Below, one piece after another: positions 11,937 to 24,062 of a stretch of DNA of 64,000 bases (position 1 is the stretch's first letter; each line of letters starts with the position of its first letter). The notes under the pieces are model-generated. The model worked only from the letters and a program-made list of their open reading frames with translations. It was not told the DNA's origin and searched no databases. The translations under genes and the position numbers were made by a program. This DNA comes from Callorhinus ursinus (Eukaryota; Chordata; Mammalia; Carnivora; Otariidae): NCBI RefSeq assembly GCF_003265705.1, contig NW_020312968.1:10520548-10584547 (forward strand), written 5' to 3'.

Positions 11937-12132
11937 TTTTTTTTAAGATTTTATTTATTTATTTGACAGAGAGAGACACAGCGAGAGAGGGAACACAAGC
12001 AGGAGGAGCGGGAGAGGGAGAAGCAGGCTTCCCGCGGAGCAGGGAGCCCGATGCGGGACTCGATCCCAGGACCCTGGGACCATGACCTGAGCCGAAGGCA
12101 GATGCTTAACGACTGAGCCACCCAGGCGCCCC
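11937..12132 (-). mobile_element. CAN-SINE (SINEC)
   Basis: This is an antisense copy. The plus strand starts TTTTTTTTAAGATTTTATTTA and ends GCCACCCAGGCGCCCC. An imperfect 13-bp duplication (CTCTCCCTGCCCT against CTCTCCCTGTCCT) flanks it at 11916-11928 and 12132-12144. Confidence 0.94.
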
Positions 12133-12459
12133 TCTCCCTGTCCTTTTTGTCTGGAAAACTTGCGAGGGTTTTGCCAACTTTGGGGTAACCAACTTGTCCC
12201 AGTTTTCCTGTGACCTTCCCAATTATAGCAGCAAATGTCCCACCCCCCAGAAAACCTCTCAGTCCCCGGCATGCCAGGATGGGTGGTCATCTAAAAAGAA
12301 GGGCCACTCACTCCAATCAGTCCCTGGTGATTTTTAGGATTCGTGCATGTTCAGCACATACGGTAGCATCACCGCTCCCGGAACCAGAAGTGACAGGAGG
12401 TATATGCACTTGCTCTCGGAGGAGGATTACAAAGTGAGATAAATTCCATTCTTAGAGGC

Positions 12460-12645
12460 ATAATAGCAAGGCACCAGACACTAGACTCAGTATCTCAGAC
12501 ATCCATTGTATTCCATTATCCAATTTACACAACAGCATAGCTCCTTTTTACAAAGAAGAGACTGTGGTTAGACCATTTGTATGAGGTCACACAGCAACGA
12601 AGTGGTGAAAACAAGATTCAAACCTGGGCAGTTTGGCTCTGACAC
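12460..12645 (-). repeat. MIR SINE relic
   Basis: TTTTTACAAAGAAGAGACTG, GAGGTCACACAGCAACGAAG and AGATTCAAACCTGGGCAG read as the reverse complement of MIR. Confidence 0.8.
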
Positions 12646-13333
12646 AGACGGACTTCGTTACTACCAGCAAGCCCAGGAACCGCAGTGGTCCTCGGGGGCT
12701 GCAGGATGACAGAGAAAATGCCCCAGGTGACTGGAGCCAAGGCAACCCTCCTGAAGATGTGGGTCACAAATGCGCACTTCTTCCTTTGCACACAAGACGG
12801 TCAGGAAAAGTTGTTGATTTCCCTTTTCTTCTTTTCTCAGATCAATTCATCCTTCCATTTACAAACGCAGTTTCCCCTAGTTGGTGGGGAAATTCTCCCC
12901 GTCCTCTTTTCATCCACTCAAGACAAGGATTTGTCTTTTTTATAATAGCAGAGTTAGAGGAAAATTGGGAGACACCCATTGCAGGTGATTCTGAGATTTG
13001 AAAACATGCTATAGAATTGTGACAGGTTGGTTTTGGAGTTTTGTTTTTTCATGTCTCAAATCGCTTATGTTCAGCTTTTTAAATCTTGCCAAAAAGCAAG
13101 GCTCATGGAAAAATCGCCACTTTTCCATGCTTAAATATAAATGCTTTTTCAAAAACAAATGCCCTAAAATTTTCATCAACTGGAGAACAAATTTATTCTG
13201 TATATAAGCAGGTCAGGATATAAATGTCCTGTGTATAAGAAAGGTAGGAAGGCAGTAACTGACCAAAGTAGCTCATCTGGGGCTGTGGTCAACATGAATC
13301 CCAATGAATAACACTACGTGGCAATGAATTTCA

Positions 13334-13372
13334 TGATGATAATGATTATGATGATGATGACGATGACCATGA
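13334..13372 (+). repeat. (GAT)n-type microsatellite
   Basis: A short imperfect GATGAT/GACGAT tract with little beyond its low complexity. Confidence 0.7.
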
Positions 13373-13434
13373 TGACAGTGTTTGACACAAATATCCTGCA
13401 GGGCATTTAGCTAATATCCTGACCATGGCAACAC

Positions 13435-13545
13435 CCAATAAGCTCCATGAGGGAAAGGACTGTGTCTGAAATTACTCGTCACTCTCTCCGGGCCCTGGCT
13501 CATAGAAGGTGTGCAGTAAATATTCGTTGAGTGAATAAATCAATG
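13435..13545 (+). repeat. L2 3' end relic
   Basis: CTCCATGAGGGAAAGGACTG, GGGCCCTGGCTCATAGAAGG and AGTAAATATTCGTTGAGTG correspond to the L2 3' terminus. Confidence 0.85.
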
Positions 13546-13664
13546 ACTGAGTGAAACTTTAGTATGTAGCTTGATCTAATTCACTGGATTCACTCCTCAC
13601 TAAAAGGAGCTAGATAGCGAGAAGCCACCTGGACTGTTACATTGAAAAAAATGTTACAGATCAT

Positions 13665-13805
13665 CCCACTGAATATTCATCTTATAAATGAGGACACTGA
13701 GACCCAGAGAAGTGAAGCAATCTACGTAAGGTGGTCCAACCACACAGCGGGGGAGTCAAGATTGGAGCCAGATCTGTCAACTCCCGGTCTGGTGTTGTTC
13801 ACATG
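13665..13805 (-). repeat. MIR SINE relic
   Basis: AATGAGGACACTGAGACCCAG, then a CCACACAGCGGG segment and GATTGGAGCCAG read as MIR reverse complement. Confidence 0.85.
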
Positions 13806-13904
13806 ACACCCATTCTCCCAAGTCCCCTGGCATACACTCCATCCCCATCTAAAAGCATAACCACAGGGGAGGAAATGACCCCTCTTCCTGCCCTGAACCG
13901 GGGG

Positions 13905-14145
13905 CAGTAGGGTACTGGGGAGCCAGTGAGACTGGGTTTGAATCCTGACTCTGCCAGTGTTACCTAGACCACTGGCTTGACCTTCTTCCTTAAGCCTCAA
14001 TGATTTTCCCCTTATCTGGAAAATGAGGGGCCCTTATGGTCCCTAATTCACTTCATTGTTGAGAAGTGTCTGTGAAATAATGTATAGGAGGCCCTAAGCA
14101 TGGTATCTATCACTGAGGAGGTACTCAATACATCAGACGTATTAG
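13905..14145 (+). repeat. MIR SINE, nearly complete
   Basis: GGGGAGCCAGTGAGACTGGG, GAATCCTGACTCTGCCAG, CCTTATCTGGAAAATGAGGG and a final AGGAGGTACTCAATACATC cover most of the MIR consensus in plus orientation. It faces the antisense MIR at 13665. Confidence 0.85.
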
Positions 14146-16465
14146 CATGATTTCATTAACACGTGCCCCAAGGCAGTCAAGCCATCCACCCCGGAGGAGG
14201 TGAGAGCATTAAAAATACGGTGGCCAGCCAGCTGACACAACTCTCTCTTGTGAGCACACCAGCATAGGAAGATAAGGGACAGTGGGACCTCCTAACTCAT
14301 ATGTCCCATCCTGTTTCTTTGTCACCAGCACTGATGAAAACAACACGGCTCCCTGAGAACTGCCCCTTGACAGGTCATAAGCTGAACTGGAAGTCATTCC
14401 GGTGGGTTTATGGTCTGCACTACAAGGCTGAGGATCTGTCACTCCATAGTCATCACACTTTGTTCTCATGGGGTCATCTAGCAACGAGTAGAGAGCAGGT
14501 GGGGAAGCCTCCAAGCACCATTTTAGGAACTGCATCTTAAACACCAAGGGATGGGCCCCCTTGTTAGAAGTCCCTTAGTAGACACTGTGGACAAAGAAAC
14601 CCTTAGCTATGGACCGCGATTTCCCAGGATTCTCGGTCCCAGAGTGCCCTGGTAAGTGTGGACACAGCCTCTGAGGCCCACTCCTTTGTTTCTGCTCCAC
14701 ACGCAGGCGCCACATTCACCCTCCCTTGCCACTTTTCAACAGCCTGGGGGATGAATTGAAGGGTCAATGTGACTGGAACCGGGGAGACCCCAAGAACAGG
14801 ATTTTATGTGATGGAGACATTCTTCCCTCTCCAGGTGGAGCTCTGTGTCCCAGCACAGGGGTAGAGAGTTTGTGCAAGGTCCAGAAGGGAGTTTTGGTTT
14901 TCAGTCTTTACGAGGAGGCTGTTGGGGATGTCAATCATGGCGCCTCGGCACTCTGGCCTAGCTTAGATTGAATTGCATATGTGCGCACGGTCTGTCCCAA
15001 CTAGCCCAGCAGAGAAACCGCTCTCCCAGCACTGATGGTCCTGTCACCACAGCCTTCTCACATCACATCTGCTACCCAGACAGATTTACACAAATTGGCC
15101 CTGAACAGGAGAAGGAAACATGGTAGAACCTCAATAATCTGAAATTCACATGTCCACGGGCCCCTTTCTCTGCCCTAGAGACTGAACTGACGTGGAAAGA
15201 GCCAAATGTAGAGTTTGTGATCATCCAAATAGGGAATGGACTAAAGTGTTCCTTTATTTTACCTTTTTAAAAATGTAAACTATTAAGTAAAATCACTGTA
15301 TAAATAAGGGACGGTTAAATCTATGCAAGATTTGATCAACAGCAATACTATGAACCCAGTCTTGAGTTAGGATGTACCTAGGTCATGTGTGAAGCATAAA
15401 CAAAGGAGAAAGCATGGCCTTGAAAATGTTATAAATTATATAACTATCAGGGGAAATAAAATGTCCTTTCATAAAGCAACTAGAGAATAAGTCAATAATA
15501 TTAACCATAAGACTATACGGCAGAGAATGTCTGTGTGGATGGCTGTAAGAACTTAGTACATAACAAAAGATCACTAAAGCTAGAACCTGACCCGCCACTG
15601 AACATGTGGCTCTTTACAGGTAATTGTCAGCAACCACACACACAAGAAATAAACAGGTAAATAAGATAAATTGCAAATAGTTAACAGTACTTAACATTTA
15701 AAATCTATTCTTTAACACAGGTGTTGATAAGGAGTCTTCCCAGAAGCACTTTGTTAGCTATTAATTTGTGCTGATAATTACATGATGACTGAAAATATCA
15801 AAATCTTAGTTTTAAATTTTCTATAACTCTGATTTTACTATAATTCATAATATCCCTCTCCTCTCCCTTCCAGCTGCTCTATATTTGTATGGTTTTGTCT
15901 TTCTAAACCCTCCCAAATCTTGGGACAGAAGGGCCCAGATCTCCAGAAATATATCCACTCAAAACTGCCAAAAATATAACTACATTAATAAGGCAAAGAA
16001 GAAATACCAAAATGGAAATTCTTTGTTTCTTCCTTATTTCTTTCCTTCTATCTGTCCACTTTCCACCCATCGTTCGAGCCTTCCTTCCGTTCTTTCCTCT
16101 TCCTACCTTAACTTCCTTCCATTCCACCATTGCTTTCTATCCTCCCATCACTCCTGCAAACACTCAAGACCTGCCATATACCAAAGAAACATAGCTGAAT
16201 AAAATAGTCATGGCCCCTGTTCTCAGGACATTTAGGATTTCTGCACAGCAAGGATCTAGAGTAGATCCTAGATCGAGAGGGATCTAACCAATCTCAAAAA
16301 TTTGAAATTACTTGTGACACGGAATGCAAACATGGGCTAGGTTTCTCCCTTTTGTGCTAGAAACTGGGAAGATGTAAAAATAGCCTACTTCAAGAGCACC
16401 AGGCTGTACTCCAAAGTTCACAGTGGAAAAAGTTGGTGTGACAATGATGGACAAGTCATGTTGAT
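14146..16465. other. Unassigned intronic sequence
   Basis: I see no exon and no repeat I can name in this 2.3-kb stretch. Open frames inside it are short, start at non-ATG codons or lack family resemblance. The CT-rich part at 16015-16140 is low complexity. Confidence 0.5.
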
Positions 16466-16469
16466 GCCA

Positions 16470-16583
16470 GGAGACCTGGATTCAATTCCAAATCTTCAGA
16501 GAGAGAGGGAAGCATACAGAAGGTTTAGCAATGCCCTGGCACATACTAAGTCTCACTCAAAGTGATTATTATTATTATTATTG
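16470..16583 (+). repeat. Possible MIR fragment with (ATT)n end
   Basis: GGAGACCTGGATTCAATTCC, then CAATGCCCTGGCACATACTAAG and an ATTATTATTATT run resemble the two ends of MIR with the middle altered. Confidence 0.5.
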
Positions 16584-17609
16584 TGAAAAACTCAACAGAG
16601 AGCACTTTCTTGGAAACAATACACATTGTCGTATTGCTTGATTTTATTCAACACATTTGTATGGCTATTGACATTAGCTTTTTAAGAATATGTGATCAAC
16701 GTAATAGTAATACTCAAAGTGATGTTCAAGTTTAGAGCTCATGCAGGCTTTCCCAAACACAACAATTCTTCAGTGTCACTTGTAAAGGAAGAAGCTTTAG
16801 GCTGTGACAATTCATACATTCCCCAAATGGTATGACTTCTTAGAAAACTGCTGTCAATGATGGAAACCAGAAGAACATCAACCGATGCCAAAACAAAAAA
16901 CAAAACAAAACTTCAAAATTTTTGGTTTTATAGATCTTAGGTTTGGTTGTTTCATGTATCCCCTTTTGTATATGGGAACAAGTCCAGATTCCTTCAAATT
17001 TGGAACTTTAGAAAAGTAGCCAGAATGCCACTTAGACGAACAGTTTTCTTCTCTTTACATCTGAGAATTTATAAAACGTTCTTCTTTCTCTCTGTAAAGG
17101 AGTTTTCCAAGGCTCTTCCCAGCAGGTGGGTGAATACCTGGTCCCAGCACAAAAGGTGATCTGGCTTAAGGGACTTTGGCTCTCTGACAGAGCCAGAAAT
17201 ACAGGTTTCCTATTGTCCAGGACCTGGACCTTTCCATAGGAGAGAAGCCTGAACTCTGATCCTATCACCGGCTTGTTACCTTGGAATGTTCTAGGAGCTC
17301 AAGGAGCTGGCAAGGGAAACCTCCACTCACGATCTATCTTGCTCGTCTTGGAAAAAAAAGCTTGACATTCTTGAGCCTGAGTCAGATCCATATTTTCAAG
17401 CTTTCTTGGCACCAAACGATGCATTCCTAGTTGGTACACAGCTCCATGCCCCAGGGACAAAGGAAAAGGCCTCCACTCGAGAAAGCTTGGGTACATTTTC
17501 AGAGCACCTCCCCAGCTGTAGATCTAAAACCTTTCCGTCTGTCCACTTTCTCCTCCCTTAGATCACTTGCTTCTGAAAACTGTATCTCAAGGTAGATAGG
17601 GGGTTCCTA

Positions 17610-17690
17610 TGATCAGCTGACTTTTACAGACTGGAACTGAGGCTCAGAGAGGCCACGAGGCTTGTTGTAACTGGCAGGTAAGAGTCCTTC
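17610..17690 (-). repeat. MIR SINE fragment
   Basis: TTTTACAGACTGGAACTGAGG and CTCAGAGAGGCCACGAGGC read as MIR reverse complement. Confidence 0.7.
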
Positions 17691-17811
17691 TTGGCAGGTA
17701 CTCATCAGCCTCACATTTTTGGGCCTCTAGACTTCCTGGACCATACCCCATGGCACCTCAAGGATACTCTTTCTACCAAACTGGATGAAAAAAAAAAATA
17801 CTGGTTTTCAC

Positions 17812-17857
17812 TAGAGCAATATTTCTTACTCCTGACTGCACATCAAAATCACATAAG
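17812..17857 (+). mobile_element. MER5-type relic, left part
   Basis: AGAGCAATATTTCTTACTCC, then a TGACTGCACATCAAAATCACA segment start a MER5-like hAT element. It is interrupted by two SINEs and continues at 18294-18425. Confidence 0.75.
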
Positions 17858-18067
17858 GGGGGTCCTGGGTGGCACAGGCAGTTGAGCGTCTGATTCTTGG
17901 TTTCGGCTTGGGTCACCATCTCAGGGTCATGAGACTAAGCCCCGCACTGGGCTCCAAGCTCAGTGAGGCATCTCCTGAAGCTTCTCTCTCCCTCTCCCTC
18001 TGCCCCTTCCCACACTTGCTTGCACACACACATACTTCTCTCTAATAAATAAATAAATCTTTTAAAA
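17858..18067 (+). mobile_element. CAN-SINE, older subfamily
   Basis: This is a diverged SINE (GTCCTGGGTGGCACAGGCAG, CTCAGGGTCATGAGACTAAG) ending AATAAATAAATAAATCTTTT plus A. The target AAAATCACATAAG lies at 17845-17857, and its copy AAAATCATACAAG at 18068-18080 also borders the next SINE. Confidence 0.9.
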
Positions 18068-18080
18068 AAAATCATACAAG

Positions 18081-18280
18081 GGGGTGCCTGGGTGGCTCAG
18101 TCATTAGGCGTCTGCCTTCAGCTCAGGTCATGATCCCAGGGTCCTGGGATCGAGCCCCGCATCGGGCTCCCTGCTCGGCGGGAAGCCTGCTTCTCCCTCT
18201 CCCTCTCCCACTCCCCCTGCTTGTGTTCCCTCTCTCGCTGTGTCTCTCTCTGTCAAGTAAATAAATAAAATCTTTTCCAA
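18081..18280 (+). mobile_element. CAN-SINE (SINEC), second at the same target
   Basis: This is a younger-looking SINE, inserted into the right-hand duplication of the SINE before it. The 13-bp target appears a third time as AAAATCATATAAG at 18281-18293. Confidence 0.93.
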
Positions 18281-18293
18281 AAAATCATATAAG

Positions 18294-18425
18294 GACACTT
18301 ATTTAAAATGCAAATCCTCAGGCTCCACCCTTCTAGAGACTCCAAGTAAGAGTAGGATAGAATATATGTATTTTTAGTAAGTTTCCCAGGCAATTCTGAC
18401 ATACCAGCTCAGGGCTACTCAGAAA
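18294..18425 (+). mobile_element. MER5-type relic, right part
   Basis: ATGCAAATCCTCAGGCTCCACC, then GAGACTCCAAGTAAGAGTAGG and TTCCCAGGCAATTCTGAC continue the MER5-like element begun at 17812. Confidence 0.8.
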
Positions 18426-18574
18426 CTGGCATTAATAAAACCTGTAAGAGCAGAATGAAACTACTTTCCCCTTATAAGGCAGAGTGGTCCCACTCCTCAG
18501 GCCTTTTAACAGTCCCTTACTGTTGGGTGCCTGCAAGATGCAATTAGTCATCGCTTTCATCAGAAAGACTGGTC

Positions 18575-18735
18575 AGCATGGTGGAAAACAGCACACAGTG
18601 TAGGGCAGGAGACCAGGCTTTTAGTTTAACTGTAAAGTCATTCAAGTGGGGGCCTTTTCCAAGCCCTGGGACCCTGGGTGAGTCACTCAACTCCTTCTCG
18701 GGCTCAGGAGCTTCTTCTGTCAAATCAGGCTCCTG
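18575..18735 (+). repeat. MIR SINE relic
   Basis: GGAGACCAGGCTTTTAGTTT, then TGGGTGAGTCACTCAACTCC and TTCTCGGGCTCAG resemble MIR in plus orientation, quite diverged. Confidence 0.6.
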
Positions 18736-19045
18736 AGGCAAATGTCACCCGAACCTGACAAAGGGTCCTTGCTCTCCTTAAAAGGAACATGATAAACAAG
18801 TATAATGGTGAGAGACTTTTAAAGTTCCCTCCTAGGCCAGCCTACAAATTGCAATCAGCATCACTGAGAGCAAGGTTTGCTGAAAGGTGTCTGTTAGCAG
18901 ACCTCCCTCCAGTGCAGACCATGGTTCCCTAGTTCCCGTTGAATCACGTACCCGTGTCTAAGCCAGGCCCATGGAATTGTCCCCTCCTCACTTGTATTTC
19001 TGGCACCGCTTCTTGATAACCCCTCCTCTGCCCTACCCTAGATGT

Positions 19046-19273
19046 CAGAGGTTAGTGAACTTCGGCCCACATGCCAAATTTGGACTTCGGTCTATTTTTG
19101 TAAATAAGTTTTTATTGAAACAGCCATTCTCATTCACCGATGTATTATCCATGGCTGCATTTGTGCAACAGTGGCAGAGCTGAATGTGAGAGAGACAATA
19201 CGTATCCTCTTGGTCTGCAAAACCCAAAGTATTTACTATCCAACCCTTTACAGAAAAAGTGTGCTGACTTCTG
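19046..19273 (+). mobile_element. Non-autonomous hAT-type DNA transposon relic
   Basis: It starts CAGAGGTTAGTGAAC and ends GTGCTGACTTCTG, which are imperfect terminal inverted repeats. The interior (GGCCCACATGCCAAATTTGG, AATAAGTTTTTATTGAAACA, ATGGCTGCATTTGTGCAACA) is a widespread eutherian MITE whose exact name I cannot fix. No clear 8-bp target duplication remains. Confidence 0.75.
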
Positions 19274-19559
19274 CGACAGCCAGTCTTTTTCAGACATTTT
19301 TGGCCATGACCCACAATAAGCACAATTTACAATGAGACCTAGTATACACAAAGATATTTATGTGTGTATTTATATAGACATATTTCTCAGACTAATACTT
19401 ACCTTTACTAAATGCAATGCATTCTAAGAGGTTTCTAGTCTATTCATTTTTTTTTTTTTTTACAAAAGCTGTCATGACATTTTATTAATTTCCTGACCAA
19501 ATGAGTCTTGATTCATATTTGGAAAACACTGCTTTAGACAAACTGAACAACGGGCTACT

Positions 19560-19960
19560 TGCAACACATGTCCCCTGCTCTCCAGCCTCTATTTCTTTCT
19601 TGGCATTGCTCCCTCCATCTGGCAAGGCCTGGTCCTTTCATCTCTATGTATACAAATCCTTCCCATTCTTTAACAACCAGCCCAGCTTCCATCCCTTTCC
19701 TGAAGTCTGCTTTGAACCTCCAGTCCCAAAGCATTTTCTCATCTCCCACAGCATTTTTTCTCTTCCTCTCTTGTAGAAATTTAAGGTTTCTGCATTGCAG
19801 AACAGTCATCTATTTTTAATCTGTGCATCTTTCTAATGATGTACTCAAAGATCTTGAGTTTCTTAAGGGTCTGGTCATAAGCATTTTGTATTCTAAATAC
19901 CATGCAATACAGTGCCTTGTACTGTGTAAGTACAGAATAAATGTTTATTAAATTGAAGTA
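19560..19960 (+). repeat. Probable L2 3' relic
   Basis: A C- and T-rich stretch with CCTGAAGTCTGCTTTGAACC, CTTGAGTTTCTTAAGGGTCT and AGTACAGAATAAATGTTTATT follows the L2 3' arrangement, strongly diverged. Confidence 0.6.
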
Positions 19961-20379
19961 AGCAAATATTTGTTACTAAGGGTATAATATGGTTTATGCA
20001 TGTAATATTTTATCCTGCAAAGTTAAAGCCTGTCAATATATGATTTGTTGTAAGTGCTCAATAAATGCTTACAAGACAAAGGGAGGGATAACCTGGGCTT
20101 GCCAGTATCCATTCCAGTTACTAGATTTGTGTTGTTAGAGAAGGCATCACAGCTTGGACTGACCTAAGCACAACTACCAGCCACACATTTTGAGTCTAAA
20201 CAGTAACACTTGAGAGAGCTTGATATGGTCTCTCCTTTCCCAAGGAAACAAAAACGTACACCATCACTCCCAGACCATTAACAGTAATGCCACTAGCGTA
20301 GATAAGAGAAGAAAATTCCCCAGAATAAAATTTCTTCAGGAATCCCAGCATATCCTGAAATGTTGTCATTATAATCAGG

Positions 20380-21250
20380 TCAAGTGGTTTTACTGCAATC
20401 TGTTTAACCATGACCAAATAGGACTTATTCTCAGGAATTCAAGGATGGTTTGATATCAGCCAATCCATCATGGTATTTCATTACATTCATAATAAAAGAG
20501 AAAAAAGTATTCATATATCACTAGATTCTGAAAGGACACCTGATAAATCCAGCAGCTGTTTCTACAAGGTTCTAAGTAAAATGAAAATAGGAAAAAAATA
20601 TCTACATAGACCTGATAGAGATTTTACCAACATTAAGAAGCAATCACCGGGGTACCTGGGTGGCTCAGTCAGTTGATAATCTGACTCTTGATTTCCGCTC
20701 AGGTCATGATCTCAGGGTCATAGGGCTCTGCACTCAGCACAGAGTCTGCTTGAGATTCTCTCTCTCACTTTTCCTTTGCCCCTCCCCCCAAAATAAATAA
20801 ATAAAATCTTTTAAAAAAATTTAAAAAGCAATCACCAAAACAGATGGTAAAATGTTAAATCCATTTCCATTAAAATCATGAATTATAACAATTATTATTT
20901 AATATAATTCTGAAGACAGTACCTAATGCAGTAAGAATATGACATAAAGGGTAAAAATAATAGAAAAGGAAACATACAAAGTCTTTTAATCACAGATTAT
21001 ATGACTGTATACCTTTTAAAAATCACAAGAGATTATAGAGTTTTCAGAAAAGAAAATGTAATTAAACTAGAATGTGCTAAGGTGGTTGCAAAAGAGAGAA
21101 AAGAACTCTCTATATAAGCACCAAAGAAATTAGAAAAATAAGGATATCAACATTAAAATCAAAGCTGTTAAAAGCTTTGAACCAGTTTCTTCAATTAATA
21201 AATTAGAAAGAGAACATGTGAAAGGGAGATATGCAGATTAAAAGATACTT
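20380..21250 (+). repeat. Old L1M ORF2 fragment
   Basis: CCATGACCAAATAGGACTTA, then CAAGGATGGTTTGATATCAGC encodes a decayed GF-P-QGWF RT segment. The rest is diverged L1 sequence split by the SINE at 20649. The large L1 at 21267 inserted near its right end. Confidence 0.75.
20649..20825 (+). mobile_element. CAN-SINE, older subfamily
   Basis: GGGTACCTGGGTGGCTCAG to AATAAATAAATAAAATCTTT. An 11-bp duplication, AAGCAATCACC, flanks it at 20638-20648 and 20826-20836. Confidence 0.94.
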
Positions 21251-21266
21251 AAGAGGTATCAACCAG

Positions 21267-23088
21267 AGGGGGCGGAGCAAGATGGCCAAGGAGTAGGAGA
21301 CCTGGGTTTCCTCTGGTCTCAGGAATTCAGCTGAATAGGGATCAAACCATTCTGAACACCTACGAACTCAACAGGAGATCGAAGAAAAGAATAGCAGCAA
21401 CTCTCTGAACAGAAAAGTGAGCACTTTCTGGAAGGTAGGACCTGCGGAGAAGTGAATCCGAGGCGATATTCGGGAGGATAGACGGCGGGGGAGGGGCCTA
21501 CGTCGGCCGCTTCTGGCAAGTGCTAGAGCCGCGAGCACAAAATCGGAACTTTTAGAAGTCGGCTCTGCTGAGGGACATCGCTCCAGTGGCTAAGCGGGAG
21601 GTGGAAACCTCGCGGGACAGTGTGGTCTCAGGACCCTCGGGGTCACAGAAAGACCAGGGGTGCCTGAGTGCGGCAGAGCTCCCAGGGATCGGAGCGGGGA
21701 AGCTGGCTGCACAGAGGGAGCTGAGGCGCGGGCTCTCAGCTCTGGGTGGCCATAAACTGATCTGCGGCCCAGTCGGGACACGGCTCCTCCAGCAGGGACC
21801 CAACAAGCAGCAGAGCCGGGGAGACTCCCCTTCCTCCCCGGGGAGGAGCGGTGCGAGAGCGCACCACAGGGATCTGCTGGGTTTGGAGACTACACACGGG
21901 GTCAGGTGCCAGAGATAGAAACGCTCGGTCACAGGCCAGGTGAGCACGGAGTGCTGCCTGAGACCAGGGAGACGGGAGTGACTGCTTTTCTCTGGGGGTG
22001 CACTGAGGAGCAGGGCCCCAAGTTCTCAGCTCCTCCGGGCAGAGATTGGGAGGCCACCATTTTCACCCTGGTCCTCCAAAGCTGTACTGAGAGCTTGGAG
22101 GGAACAAAAGCATCGGAGAGCAAACCCCAGCAGCTTGCTTAGCCGGGACCGACAAGGGCGGGCAATTCCGCCTCCGGCAAAGACATTTGTGAACCACGGC
22201 AACAGGCCCCTCCCCCAGAAGATCAGCACGAACAGCCAGCAAGCCAAGACCAAGTTTACCGATCAAGGAGAACGGGAGAACTCCAGTGCTAGGGGAATAC
22301 TGCACATAGAATTCATGGCTTTTTTACCATGATTCATTAGTTTTTCAAAGTTGATTTTTTTAACTGTTTTTTTCTTTTTTGATTTTTTCTTTTTCCCTTT
22401 TTCAACCAACATTTTATCAATCCCTTTTAAAAAAAATTTTTTTTATTTTTCATTTTTTTGAGTCATATTTTATCCCTTCATAGTAGTTACCCTTATTTTT
22501 GGCATATATATATAAGTTGTTCTCTCTTTAAAATTTTGAGATACAGTTTCTTCTAACAGATCAAAATATACCCAAATCACTAGTGTATGGCTTTGTTCTA
22601 GTCTCCTGCCTGATCACATTCTCTCCCTTTTCTTTTTTCCTTTTCTTCTTTGTTTTTTAATCTTCTTTCTTTTCTCAAACAACTTCTTATCAATTCCTTT
22701 TATAAAATCTTTTACAATTTTCATCTTTACACTCATCTTCCATCCCTTTAGTGTATCAACCCTTATTTTGTACATATATAAGTCTTTCTTCCTTTAAAAT
22801 TTTAGGAGGTGCTTTCTTCTAACAGACCAAAATACGCCCAAAATCTAGTGTGTGGCGCTGACCTATACACTAGTCTGATCATATTTGATCATATTCTTTT
22901 TGTTTTGTTTTGTTCTGTTTTTGTTTGTTTTTATCTTTTTCTTTTTCTTTTTTCTTTTTTTCTCTTTCTTTCCCTTTCTTTTCCCCTGGTTTCAGGTCTT
23001 TTCTGATTTGTATAGAGTACATTTGCTGGGGACGTTGTTAACCTGTTAGCATTTTGTTCTCTCATTCATCTATTCTCCTCTGGACAAA
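21267..23088 (+). promoter_or_regulatory. L1 5'UTR / internal promoter region
   Basis: It begins AGGGGGCGGAGCAAGATGGCC, typical of an L1 5' end with an AAGATGGC (YY1-like) site. It is GC- and CpG-rich to about 22320 and very T-rich from 22330 to 23060. The T-rich half contains two related units (about 22403-22640 and 22675-22905). The family uses this region as an internal RNA polymerase II promoter. Confidence 0.85.
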
Positions 23089-23981
23089 ATGACAAGACGA
23101 AAAATATCACCTCAGCAAAAAGAACAAGAGGTAGTACCGTCTGCCAGGGACCTACTCAATATGGACCTTAGTATGATGTCGGACCTAGAGTTCAGAATCA
23201 TGACTTTAAAGATACTAGTTGGGCTTGAAAGAAGCGTGGAAGTTATTAGAGACACCCTTCCTGGAGAAATAAAAGAACTAAAATCTAACCAAGTCGAAAT
23301 CAAAAAGGCTATTAATGAGGTGCAATCAAAAATGGGGGCACTAACTGCTAGGATAAATGAGGCAGAAGAGAGAATCAGCGATATAGAAGACCAAATGATG
23401 GAAAATAAAGAGGCTGAGAAAAAGAGAAACAACTACGGGATCACGAGGGCAGAATTCGAGAGATAAGCGATACGATAAGACAAAACAACATTAGAATAAT
23501 TGGGATCCCAGAAGAAGAAGAAAGAGAGAGAGGGGCAGAAGGTATATTGGAACAAATTATAGCAGAGAACTTCCCTAATGTGGGGAAGGAAACAGGCATC
23601 AAAATCCAGGAGGCACAGAGAACCCCTCTCAAAATCAATAAAAATAGGTCAACACCCTGACATCTAATAGTAAAACTTACGAATCTCATGAGACAAAGCG
23701 AAAATCCTGAAAGCAGCTCGGGAGAAGAGATATGTAACCTACAATGGTAGAAACATTAGATTGGCAAAGACCTATCCACAGAGACCTGGCAGGCCAGAAA
23801 GGACTGGCATGATATCTTCAGAGCACTAAAGGAGAAAAGTATGCAGCCAAGAATACTATATCCACCTAGGCTGTCATTGAAAATAGAAGGAGAGATAAAA
23901 AGCTTCCAGGACAAACAAAAACTAAAGGAATTTGCAAACACAAAACCAGCCCTCCAAGAAATATTGAAAGGGGTCCTCTAA
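23089..23981 (+). pseudogene. L1 ORF1 remnant (RNA chaperone)
   Basis: In live elements ORF1p is a trimeric RNA-binding chaperone with a coiled coil, an RRM and a C-terminal domain that coats L1 RNA. Here the ATG at 23089 opens MTRRKISPQQKEQ and a heptad-rich coiled-coil segment through about residue 115. A one-base shift near 23437-23441 then moves the frame to the DHEGRIREISDTIRQNN..IIGIPEEE segment of the RRM region. An in-frame TGA at 23658-23660 stands where the family has Arg, consistent with CpG decay. More stops follow around 23730-23760 before the expected end ALQEILKGVL and TAA at 23979-23981. Length is close to the family's roughly 300 codons. It lies 82 bp before the ORF2 start, as usual for L1. 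Confidence 0.92.
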
Positions 23982-24062
23982 GCAAACAGAGAGCCTAAAA
24001 GCAGCACAGATCAGAAAGGAACACAGACAATATACAGTCACAATCACCTTACAAGCAATACA

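Noticed and set aside
21552..21947. 131-codon antisense frame in the L1 5'UTR, reminiscent of primate L1 ORF0
   Set aside because: The frame opens at GTG and is a by-product of high GC content. ORF0 is primate-specific and no similarity is visible.
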